NCBI GenBank assembly: GCA_964537875.1
Contig: CAZIDN010000083.1
Coordinates: forward strand, 1 to 14,901
Reading direction: 5' to 3'
Origin: JAPKZH01 sp964537875
GTDB lineage: Bacteria; Acidobacteriota; Aminicenantia; Aminicenantales; UBA4085
DNA length: 14,901 bases
Below are positions 1 through 6,108 of the stretch, piece after piece. Below the pieces are notes generated by a model, which saw nothing but the letters and a program-made list of their open reading frames with translations, was not told the DNA's origin and did not search any database. Numbering within the stretch: the stretch's first letter is position 1; the number at the start of each line of letters is the position of its first letter. The position numbers and the translations under genes were made by a program.

Positions 1-55
1 AAGGCTGTTTTAAGGAAAATATAGTACCTCCCGGGATGCTCTGTCAACAAGTTAG

Positions 56-610
56 GGTTTACGCGCCGTCCTGTTGAATAATGTCGGCCTGCTGGATCTG
101 GAGCGGCTGTTCAAGCCCGGGGGCGCGCTGGCCGGACTCCAGGAAGCGCGCAAGCGCGGGCTAACCCGGCACCTGGGCTTGAGCGGGCACATGCTGACAC
201 AGGCTTTTGTCCGGACCCTGGAAAGCGGCGAATTTGACCTAGCCATGTTTGTGGTGAATTTCGTGGATCGCCATACCTACAACTTCGAAGGGAAGGTGAT
301 CCCGGTCGCCAGGAAGCATAATGCGGGCATAATCGCCATGAAGGTGCTGGGCGGTTCAGCCTCGGGGTACGAGCGCAAGGACCAGCGGGCCAAGCTTGCG
401 GACTCCGACCTTGAGCCGGCCATTCATTATGCCCTCGGGGTTTCGAGTGTGTGCACGGCGGTCATTGGCTGCAAGGGCGTCGAGCAGGTTCGCCTGGCCG
501 GCCAGGCGGCGCGCCGGTACCGCCCGATGACCGGGGAACAGCATCAGGCCCTCATGAAACACGGGGAGCGGCTGGCTAAAAAATGGGGACCGCACCTGGG
601 CGAGGTTTGA
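56..610 (+). pseudogene. Aldo/keto reductase, 3' remnant
   Basis: The frame encodes the C-terminal half of an aldo/keto reductase (NAD(P)H-dependent carbonyl reductase, TIM barrel). Visible family features are the stretch starting NVGLLDLERLFKPGGAL, the strand GLTRHLGLSGH, the segment IIAMKVLGG and the C-terminal cofactor-side segment TAVIGCKGVEQV. The family is usually about 280-340 residues; only about 180 remain. An in-frame TAG at 53-55 closes the frame, so the N-terminal barrel strands with the catalytic Asp, Tyr and Lys are absent. Where the family normally has the catalytic His just before NVG, this copy reads Asn (codon 77-79). The only start codon is a TTG at 74 with no clear ribosome binding site. 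It is probably a dead 5'-truncated gene. It converges on the methyltransferase gene, with 89 bases between them. Confidence 0.75.
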
Positions 611-699
611 CAGCCTGGCAACTAGTTCGGCTCAGTTTGACATTCCTGAATATTGCATTTTATAGTCTTCTGGAAGGGCATTAGGCTAACAGGAATTCG

Positions 700-2154
700 C
701 TAAGGATTGTGTTTGCGGGCCACCATTCGGACATGAGGGGTTGGCGGCCCTCCCCAATCGCCGTAATCGTCCATTTCCCGATAGCTCAGGATCTCGAAAT
801 CCCGGAACAACTCGCGGAGTGCGCCGGGAGCCAGGGCGTGGACGCCGGGCGGAAAAGGATCCGCGGTACGCTGGATGACATGCTCAAAGACGACATAACC
901 GCCCGGGCGAATCGACGCCTTCAAGCGGTCAAGGAAGCCGGCCTCCTCCACAGGAGCCCAGGACAGGATCATGGCAACGAGGTCCCAGCGCTCCCGGCCG
1001 AAGTCGAAGTCTTCATAGGAGGTCTTGACGGTCCGGACTTTCAGGCCGGCCTTCTCGGCGTTGGCCTCCATAACGGCCAGGCCCTTGGCCGAGAGGTCGA
1101 TCCCGGTCACGTCCCAGCCGAGGCCCGCCAGGTGGATGGCGTTGCGGCCCATCCCCGCACCGACGTCCAAAGCCTGGGCTCCGCCACTCGGCGCGATCCC
1201 CTTCATGGCTTCAACCAGGAAGGCGTTGGGCGAGGTCTTGAATCCATCCTTCTCCAAATCGCCGGTGAGGGGCTTGCCGTACAGGGGATCATAGATCATT
1301 TCGATTCCCTCCGGCTGCTCGGTGAACTGGCCCCGGAGGACCTGTAGACGGCGCCGGACTTCCGGCCCGGGAACGCCTTTCGCCTCCAGGCTCGCCGCGT
1401 AATCCCTCGGCGACGCACGGCCCTGGGCGGTTTTGGCCCATTCCAGATATTCAAGCCACAGGGCGCGGACCTTCTGGCGGTCGTGCGATTCCGGCGCATC
1501 CGGAACGAAGAGGCGCAGGACGAAAACGTTGTCCTCCTTGAGCCGGTCTTCGATGACGGCGTCTAAAGTGAAGCCAGCCGCGCGCGCCTCCTCCCCGACT
1601 GAACTCCGCGTCAGCACCTTCCGGCTGTCTTCGGTGTGCTCCGGCTTCGGCTCCACTAGGGCTACGATTCCCCACGGCTTCAAGCTGGGCTGCAGGTTCT
1701 TGAGGAGGGGCACCGGGTTGTCCACATGGTGATAAACCCAGGTCATGACAACCAGGTCCATGCTGTTTTGCGGGAAGCGGGCGTCGTCGGGGAGGCTGAG
1801 GATGGTCTCGACGTTGGACAGGCCCAGACGCCGGCATCTCGCTTTCAGATAATCGACGGCTGCCGGGTTGATGTCGTTGGCATAGACCTTCCCTTTTTCG
1901 CCGACCCGGGCCGCGATATGGACGGTGACTCGGCCGCGGCCGGCGCCCACCTCGCCGACGAACATTCCCGGCCGGATGCCGAGAATGTCCATCACTACCT
2001 CCGGCGGCTGGACCTCGTTGGACCTTTTTTCCTGAGGTTCGGCCAGCTGGCCTGCATCGCGGGAGGCCTGGGTCGCCACCTGGGCCGGCAGGAGGGCCGT
2101 CAAGACCGCCAACAAAATACTAATGATGATGACTGTGCTTCGGAAGTGTTTCAT
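700..2154 (-). CDS. Exported protein with two SAM-methyltransferase domains
   Basis: This 484-residue protein has two class I (Rossmann-fold) S-adenosylmethionine methyltransferase domains in tandem. Domain 1 has the glycine motif GEVGAGRGR at about residues 67-75, followed by an acidic NDIN loop; it resembles the predicted methyltransferases of COG4798. Domain 2 has LDVGAGMGR at about 329-337 followed by GIDLS. A helical linker of roughly 60-80 residues joins them. The N-terminus, starting MKHFRSTVIIISILLAV, is a Sec signal peptide or membrane anchor, probably ending near residue 25-30. The ATG at 2154 is chosen because GAAGAAGG sits 5-10 bases upstream and the signal peptide starts there; in-frame starts at 2181 and 2226 would bury the signal. 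It is the last gene of a three-gene operon, 46 bases after the hydrolase. Substrate unknown; a protein using SAM outside the cytoplasm would be unusual. Confidence 0.85.
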   Translation of the reverse strand: MKHFRSTVIIISILLAVLTALLPAQVATQASRDAGQLAEPQEKRSNEVQPPEVVMDILGIRPGMFVGEVGAGRGRVTVHIAARVGEKGKVYANDINPAAVDYLKARCRRLGLSNVETILSLPDDARFPQNSMDLVVMTWVYHHVDNPVPLLKNLQPSLKPWGIVALVEPKPEHTEDSRKVLTRSSVGEEARAAGFTLDAVIEDRLKEDNVFVLRLFVPDAPESHDRQKVRALWLEYLEWAKTAQGRASPRDYAASLEAKGVPGPEVRRRLQVLRGQFTEQPEGIEMIYDPLYGKPLTGDLEKDGFKTSPNAFLVEAMKGIAPSGGAQALDVGAGMGRNAIHLAGLGWDVTGIDLSAKGLAVMEANAEKAGLKVRTVKTSYEDFDFGRERWDLVAMILSWAPVEEAGFLDRLKASIRPGGYVVFEHVIQRTADPFPPGVHALAPGALRELFRDFEILSYREMDDYGDWGGPPTPHVRMVARKHNP

Positions 2155-2200
2155 GTGTGCCTTCTTCGTTTTCAATTCCATGAACCCGATAACAGGACGT

Positions 2201-3400
2201 TCAGTCCACATTCGTCGCGATTTCAATCTCTGAATATGCCTTCGCCATTTTGACCATGTCGATCTCCCGTTTCTCCTTCAGATATTTATCGAAGAAGGAC
2301 AGGATAATCTTGTTCATGATTTCGATCGTCTTAGCCCCATCAATCGGCCCCAGAAGAAAGCGGACGGAGGGGACGGGGTAGATGGAATAATCGGTAAAAT
2401 TATAGTGGTCCGAGCCTTTGACGGTCAGCGAATAACAATCGTGTTTTGATTGACTGATAAACAACGGCCCGCATCCCAGATACCTCTTGCTACTTAAATA
2501 CAGAAAGGGAATCCGATATTTTCCATGAACCGAAGCGACGGGTAATGCCCCGTCCATGTTGACCCCGGCCTTGATTCTTCTATCCGTGGAACAGATCACG
2601 CTTGTCGCCAGCCCGCCTAGAGACATTCCAAACACGCCAATCCGATCCAGGTCCAGTTTATTTTGAAATCGATGGTCCCCACCGTTCATAATTTTCAACT
2701 GGTTGATAAAGAAGGCGATGTCGTCGGCCCAATGCTTGGGGCTCTCCGTCAGTATCGTCGGCAGCGCCGTGCTCATTTCCTGGAAAATCCGCCCTCGCTC
2801 TTCGTCATTGGCGGCGTTCTTCAATTTTTCAAAGTGTCCCAGGGCCATAGCGCTCATCTGTTCTTTCATGATCTTCTGAAAACGGGGATTGCCCGTATCA
2901 ATGCGGATAAATCGGCCATCCGGATAGGAAGAGAATTTGCATTCATAATGATGGGCGATGCTGAAAACGATATAGCCATGGCTCGCGAGTTCTTCCATCA
3001 ATATCGTGTTTTGCGAATAATGCTCGCCCCATCCATGAGAAAAGATCAAGACCGGGTATTTGTTCACTTTGGCGGAGACAGGCAGGTCGCGGCCGGCATT
3101 TATTTTCAAGTCTTTGTACGTCGAAGGAAATTGAAGGGACTCCGTGACAAATTCTGCTTCGGCCTCCAGAAAGTAGGGTTCGGGATCGGATTGACGATCC
3201 GAGGGATACCAGGCCTTCACCGTAATTTCTCTGTTGGCTTCTTGACGGCTGTCAAATATTTCTTTTCGATCCGCGTCAACAAAACTCAGGTAGGTCACTC
3301 CGACAAAATATTTCCCTGTGGGTTTCGGCAATGTTTCGGCCTGACCAGACAGGCAATAAAAGGAAACACCGCAAAGAATGAGGATGCCTAAGCGCTTCAT
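2201..3400 (-). CDS. Exported PAF-acetylhydrolase-like alpha/beta hydrolase
   Basis: This 399-residue alpha/beta hydrolase resembles bacterial platelet-activating-factor acetylhydrolase/dienelactone hydrolase-like proteins, which cleave ester bonds. Visible elements are an oxyanion-type strand VLIFSHGWGEH near residue 118, the nucleophile elbow GMSLGG with Ser at about 260, a likely acid in NMDG (Asp about 283) and a catalytic His in GSDHYNFTD (about 332). The spacing and the HxNFTD block match the PAF-AH group. The N-terminus, starting MKRLGILILCGVSFYC, is a signal peptide, probably cleaved after SGQA, so the enzyme should act outside the cytoplasm. The ATG at 3400 is preferred to an upstream TTG at 3424 because it opens the signal peptide. 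It lies 28 bases after the DUF3795 gene and 46 before the methyltransferase. The coding region looks more AT-rich than the methyltransferase gene. The natural substrate is unknown. Confidence 0.85.
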   Translation of the reverse strand: MKRLGILILCGVSFYCLSGQAETLPKPTGKYFVGVTYLSFVDADRKEIFDSRQEANREITVKAWYPSDRQSDPEPYFLEAEAEFVTESLQFPSTYKDLKINAGRDLPVSAKVNKYPVLIFSHGWGEHYSQNTILMEELASHGYIVFSIAHHYECKFSSYPDGRFIRIDTGNPRFQKIMKEQMSAMALGHFEKLKNAANDEERGRIFQEMSTALPTILTESPKHWADDIAFFINQLKIMNGGDHRFQNKLDLDRIGVFGMSLGGLATSVICSTDRRIKAGVNMDGALPVASVHGKYRIPFLYLSSKRYLGCGPLFISQSKHDCYSLTVKGSDHYNFTDYSIYPVPSVRFLLGPIDGAKTIEIMNKIILSFFDKYLKEKREIDMVKMAKAYSEIEIATNVD

Positions 3401-3428
3401 CTTGCTTCTGCCGGCCGCCGCCAAGAAG

Positions 3429-4043
3429 CTACACCAGCTTCTTCACCCACGAAGGCATCCTCCCGGTGTCGATCATCCGTCTCAACAGCACGGGCATGCT
3501 TTCGAACTGCATGGCGGACATGGTGTATTCCTCGAGAGTCACTGTTTTCCCTTTTAAGTGCAATAGCAGCTGGTACCGGTCGGAGAGGAGCGGTCGCAAC
3601 TTCTGGCAGGGGAATTGATCGCAGTCTGCACAGAGAACGAGCCCCTTCTCACGGGCGCAGGGCCGTGCTTGACATTGGAGGTCCGCCACTTCCCCCTTGC
3701 CTTTGCAGCCCGCGCAGGGTTTCGCAACAGGGATATTCTCATCGGTATACGATGTATGGCCGAAGAGTTTTATCCATCCGTCGACCATTTTTCTTCGGGT
3801 TGGCTTGTCCTCGGAACGGCCGGGGCACATGTCGCAGCGGTAGCCGCAGTATCCGATATTTGCGTAATCGAGGCTTTGGTCCGAATATGCGTTTTCCCTG
3901 TTTTCATCAGGCAGCGCTTCGCCGGCCGCTGCCGACGGCAATGCCGAGGCAAGAAAAACCGCCGATCCCATTCCGGCGCCACCCCAGAGGCAGAGTTGAC
4001 AAAAACGGCGTCGCGATGACTTTGAATTTGCCTGTAATTTCAT
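3429..4043 (-). CDS. Tat-exported cysteine-rich DUF3795 protein
   Basis: The protein (204 residues) matches the pattern of the DUF3795 family, whose function is unknown. It has a block GYCGYRCDMCPG (CxxxCxxC), then CAGCKGKG, then a run of cysteine pairs ending LCADCDQFPCQKL, together enough ligands for zinc or an iron-sulfur centre. The N-terminus has a twin-arginine signal: SRRRFCQ at residues 10-16, then a hydrophobic stretch and an Ala-rich cleavage region near SAAA. Tat export means the protein probably folds around its metal before export (inference). The ATG at 4043 is chosen because AAGGAGG lies 5 bases upstream and because the Tat motif follows directly. It is the first gene of the minus-strand operon; the next gene starts 28 bases after its stop. 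Many family members are cytoplasmic, so the Tat signal is notable. Confidence 0.82.
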   Translation of the reverse strand: MKLQANSKSSRRRFCQLCLWGGAGMGSAVFLASALPSAAAGEALPDENRENAYSDQSLDYANIGYCGYRCDMCPGRSEDKPTRRKMVDGWIKLFGHTSYTDENIPVAKPCAGCKGKGEVADLQCQARPCAREKGLVLCADCDQFPCQKLRPLLSDRYQLLLHLKGKTVTLEEYTMSAMQFESMPVLLRRMIDTGRMPSWVKKLV

Positions 4044-4122
4044 GATTGCCTCCTTTTCTTTTGCCTTGTTGGATTGGTGTTCTTCCTGATGATTATCTAT
4101 ACGTCCTGGTTTCCATTCAGTT

Positions 4123-4250
4123 TTATGACAAAATATTGAGGCTTGCCTTGACGGACGGCGCTCTTTTGTCGGCCTGGAGGAGGGAGATGAATTCGGAGGA
4201 AAAGCCGAGCGCACGGACGAATACGGAATAGGGGTTAGGTCTTAACAATC
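4123..4250 (-). repeat. Dispersed repeat, copy A
   Basis: The core at about 4152-4205 is closely similar to 6109-6162 (copy B). The identical stretch GGCGCTCTTTTGTCGGCCT is shared, followed by a block with scattered single-base changes. Read on the minus strand both copies give a peptide of the form LGFSxExISLLxADKRAPS, and the differences between the copies are synonymous or conservative (Phe/Tyr, Gln/Lys, Ser/Cys). In copy A the frame is closed by TGA near 4250 and TAA at 4123-4125, leaving about 40 codons without a start, so it is not a gene on its own. It lies just upstream of the DUF3795 operon and may contain or border that operon's promoter. I do not recognise the peptide. Confidence 0.6.
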
Positions 4251-4323
4251 AACAAATCGGGGGAGTCAAACTCACCGGCTTAGAAAACGTATACCATTTA
4301 TAAACCGAATAAACGAGAAAAGG

Positions 4324-4467
4324 GGTCAAGATCTGGATTACAAAGTCTTTATGATCAAAGACGCCTTGCTCAGTCACGATGCCGGCTATACCAGGGTTGT
4401 GGAAGAAATCTGCAATACGATCAGCGCCAGCGCCTTGAGTCTCCTGGTGGGAAACGCAAAAAAATAG
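4324..4467 (+). pseudogene. Cysteine hydrolase (isochorismatase-like), C-terminal remnant
   Basis: A 47-codon stretch ending in TAG at 4465-4467 reads as the C-terminus of a cysteine hydrolase of the isochorismatase/nicotinamidase superfamily: a strand YKVFMIKDALLSH followed by the helix TRVVEEICNTISASALSLL. In that superfamily the last strand ends in a DA or GA pair and is followed by a helix of the type FVEEIxxxISxxAL. Everything upstream (the catalytic Asp, Lys and Cys regions) is missing, and the frame upstream of 4324 runs through sequence that does not look coding, back to a TAA at 4243-4245. No plausible start with a ribosome binding site exists. The match rests on pattern recognition over 40 residues, so identity is moderately supported. 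Confidence 0.45.
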
Positions 4468-4528
4468 CGGGATTGGAAATATCATTAACTGAGATTACCA
4501 GACGGGCAGCCTCGTCTAATGGTTGGGA

Positions 4529-4557
4529 TTGACAACCGGCTCAAAGAGGCTTAAGCT
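4529..4557 (+). promoter_or_regulatory. Promoter of the AbrB/RelE-type module
   Basis: A perfect -35 box TTGACA lies at 4529-4534. Seventeen bases downstream is a weak -10 candidate TAAGCT (4552-4557), which is also the left arm of a palindrome. If this promoter is used, transcription starts near 4564, downstream of the ATG at 4558, so translation must start at a later ATG. Confidence 0.5.
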
Positions 4558-4596
4558 ATGTCTGAAAATGCGAATTTCAGAAATTATGATAGCTTA
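4552..4596. promoter_or_regulatory. Palindromic operator of the AbrB/RelE-type module
   Basis: Two nested inverted repeats share one centre near 4571-4574. The outer arms are TAAGCTAT (4552-4559) and ATAGCTTA (4589-4596); the inner arms are TCTGAAA (4561-4567) and TTTCAGA (4575-4581). All arm positions pair exactly, although the outer arms are offset (1 base between arms on the left, 7 on the right). The palindrome overlaps the -10 region and lies just before the antitoxin start at 4618. This is where type II antitoxins usually bind to repress their own operon. Confidence 0.55.
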
Positions 4597-4617
4597 GCCA
4601 TGGGCGAAAAGGCAAGA

Positions 4618-4938
4618 ATGGAAGAGTTGATTAAGCTGCGTGCACGGGGGCAGGTGACTCTTCCCGGCTTCATCCGGGAAAAGCTCCACCTGGAGGAAGG
4701 AAGCCTCGTTCTGGCCAAGGTCGTGGACAACGCCATAGTCTTGGTCCCCCAGGAGACCGTCGACAAGGAACAGTCATGGTTCTGGCAGCAAAAGTGGCAA
4801 AATCTCGAGGCCGAGGCGGAAGAGGATATCCGGAAAGGGAGAGTGAAGTCATTTGATTCGGTCGAGGAGCTCTTCGACGAAATCGAGGGAAAGCCTGAAG
4901 CTCACAAGAACAGAACGGTTCAAAAAAAGCGCTCTTGA
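4618..4938 (+). CDS. AbrB/SpoVT-type antitoxin
   Basis: This 106-residue protein begins with an AbrB/SpoVT swapped-hairpin DNA-binding domain (about residues 1-48), recognisable from LIKLRARGQVTLPGFIREKL followed by LEEGSLVLAKVVDNAIVLVP. The rest is an acidic, helical tail (EAEAEEDIRKGR, then a segment with VEELFDEIEG) of the sort that wraps a toxin. It should neutralise the toxin encoded immediately downstream and repress its own promoter. The ATG at 4618 is preferred because AAAGG lies 5 bases upstream and because the -35 box and palindrome at 4529-4596 put the transcription start beyond the ATG at 4558. A start at 4558 would add 20 residues unlike the family. Its 3' end overlaps the toxin gene, indicating translational coupling. 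Confidence 0.82.
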   Translation: MEELIKLRARGQVTLPGFIREKLHLEEGSLVLAKVVDNAIVLVPQETVDKEQSWFWQQKWQNLEAEAEEDIRKGRVKSFDSVEELFDEIEGKPEAHKNRTVQKKRS

Positions 4939-5158
4939 TCTGGACCGGCGAACCCGGGAAAAGCTGCGAAAACAGCTCGGTATTTTAATCTCCAATCCGC
5001 GGCATCCCTCATTGGGCATAAAAAAAATCAAGGGGACAAAATCGATTTTCGAAGCCCGGGTGGACGATCATTATAGATTCACTTTTGAATTCGGCGAGCA
5101 GAACGAAATTATTCTCCGAGTCGTCGGGCCTCACAACTCGGCGCTCAAAAAGCCGTAG
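4895..5158 (+). CDS. RelE/ParE-superfamily toxin
   Basis: The protein (87 residues) has the pattern of RelE/ParE-superfamily toxins: an N-terminal strand KLTRTERFKK, two basic helices to about residue 33, the block NPRHPSLGIKKIKG, then the strand EARVDDHYRFTFEF (about 53-66) and IILRVVGPHN near the C-terminus. Such toxins cleave mRNA on the ribosome (RelE group) or attack gyrase (ParE group); the sequence does not settle which. Arg and His residues in RHPSL, EARVDDHYRF and GPHN are candidate functional residues. No ATG fits. The family N-terminus coincides with a CTG at 4895 preceded by GAGG six bases upstream, so a rare CTG start is proposed; a TTG at 4853 would add 14 residues. It overlaps the antitoxin by 44 bases in another frame. 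Confidence 0.75.
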   Translation: MKLTRTERFKKSALDLDRRTREKLRKQLGILISNPRHPSLGIKKIKGTKSIFEARVDDHYRFTFEFGEQNEIILRVVGPHNSALKKP

Positions 5159-5187
5159 GCGGCCGGCGGCGCATTGGGGGTGTGGCG

Positions 5188-5439
5188 CTACCGGGCGGCG
5201 GCAAGGCGGTATTTCACCAGGGACGCGTATTCGTCCTTATCCCGCTCGATCCGCCAGAGCGTCGCGCCGGTAAACCTGTTGGTGGACGAGCCGGCGAAAT
5301 TTTGGTCCAGAGAGGCTCCCTCAACAGTGATCCTGGCCAGGAATCCGGTCCGGGCATCGAAAACATCGAAGACGTTGGACGCCCGGCTTTCCACATGGAC
5401 CTGCGCCCAGATATTGCCTTCGCCGCTGAGGGCATTCAT
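5188..5439 (-). pseudogene. Beta-propeller protein, C-terminal remnant (probable)
   Basis: The 83 codons look like the last blade or so of an exported 6-bladed beta-propeller protein: GNIWAQVHVES, then NVFDVFDARTGFLARITVEG, then TLWRIERDKDEYASLVKYRL, which fits the usual closing motif of alternating strands with an acidic turn and a C-terminal KRYRL-like strand. Such proteins are usually over 300 residues, so about three quarters is missing. The ATG at 5439 overlaps the stop of the SatD-like remnant (ATGA), but an in-frame TGA lies four codons upstream and no ribosome binding site is clear. It could be a translationally coupled small gene; a truncated fragment is more likely. The family call is from pattern only. 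Confidence 0.45.
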
Positions 5440-5744
5440 TCTTGCGTTTTTTCAAAATACTCAATTCCCTTCTCCAAGGCATCCCAGCCGGCGCGGCTGA
5501 GATGCTGGGCCACCGCTTGTTGAGTGATCCTCCTCTCCCATAGTTTTTCTGCGATTTCTTCCTGTTTCATCCCTCTCAATGCGCCCGAGATGGCCAGGGC
5601 CTGCTTGTCTGTCCATCGGGCGGCAAGGGCGTCAATCAGCCGGACAATGACATCGAAAGCACGCTCGGTTTCATCTTTTTTGTGGGCGAAGCACATATTT
5701 GCAGACTTGGACTTGTTGAGCCAGTCCAGTGCTTCGCCCTGGAT
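5436..5744 (-). pseudogene. SatD-like protein, C-terminal remnant
   Basis: The frame encodes a helix-turn-helix tail like that of the SatD family: ALDWLNKSKSANMCFAH, then WTDKQALAISGALRGMKQEEIAEK, then RITQQAVAQHLSRAGWDALEKGIEYFEK. The second and third parts are a C-terminal HTH (about residues 50-95 of the remnant). SatD proteins are about 200 residues or more, and only about 102 remain. Similarity seems to begin upstream of the ATG at 5696 and run back to a TAA at 5745-5747, so the ATG is probably an internal Met and the 5' part has been lost. No ribosome binding site precedes the ATG. Its 3' end abuts the propeller remnant. A short functional HTH protein starting at 5696 is the alternative. 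Confidence 0.55.
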
Positions 5745-5789
5745 TTATGCTGACCTCCCCCGGGGCTCCGCGGCGAATCGCTAACCCGC

Positions 5790-5999
5790 CTAGCGTTTGT
5801 CCTCAACGAGGAAGGCCAGCTTCACATTGGTGCGGTATTCGACGATGGCTCCGTCCTTCACTTTGGCTGTCTGGGCAACCACCTCCACGCCCGTGATCCC
5901 CTTGACGGTTTCCTGGGCTTCTTTGACCGCGTTATTGGCGGCCTCCTCCCAATTTTTCGGGGATGTTCCGATCAGCTCGATAATCTTTACCGTCGCCAT
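5790..5999 (-). CDS. Dodecin-family small protein
   Basis: This 69-residue protein is a dodecin: beta-strand TVKIIELIGTSP, one helix starting NWEEAANNAVKEA, then two strands ending EYRTNVKLAFLVE. Dodecins assemble as hollow dodecamers; many store flavins, and some (for example M. tuberculosis Rv0379) have been described as calcium-binding. The Trp that stacks on flavin in classic dodecins falls at residue 37 here and is Gly, and the partner Gln falls at residue 56 and is Arg, so flavin storage in the usual mode is doubtful (inference from aligning by eye). The ATG at 5999 follows AAGGAGAG by 6 bases. A near-consensus promoter lies at 6073-6102. It is a monocistronic gene of normal length. Confidence 0.9.
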   Translation of the reverse strand: MATVKIIELIGTSPKNWEEAANNAVKEAQETVKGITGVEVVAQTAKVKDGAIVEYRTNVKLAFLVEDKR

Positions 6000-6072
6000 T
6001 TATTCTCTCCTTTTTTTATTTTTGAATTGAGCTTCATGATCTGTCGCGTTACCCATCCAACCATCGCAAGGA

Positions 6073-6102
6073 AGTATAAGTCTCGGCTCGAAGAGATGTC
6101 AA
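6073..6102 (-). promoter_or_regulatory. Promoter of the dodecin gene
   Basis: On the minus strand a perfect -35 TTGACA (6102-6097) is followed after 18 bases by TATACT (6078-6073), five of six matches to the -10 consensus. It lies about 75 bases upstream of the dodecin start, leaving a leader of about 65 bases. The -35 box is within 10 bases of the edge of dispersed repeat copy B. Confidence 0.65.
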
Positions 6103-6108
6103 GCGAGA

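Noticed and set aside
709..1347. Plus-strand 212-codon frame
   Set aside because: It is antisense to the second methyltransferase domain and has no family features.
4249..4485. Minus-strand 78-codon frame
   Set aside because: It is antisense to the cysteine hydrolase tail, which has the better protein-family pattern.
4511..4575. Complete tRNA gene
   Set aside because: Only a D-arm-like stretch is present; no five-pair anticodon stem, T-loop or matching acceptor end follows.
5781..5797. Hairpin CGCTA/TAGCG around the dodecin stop as a terminator
   Set aside because: Only five pairs and no T-run; it overlaps the stop codon.
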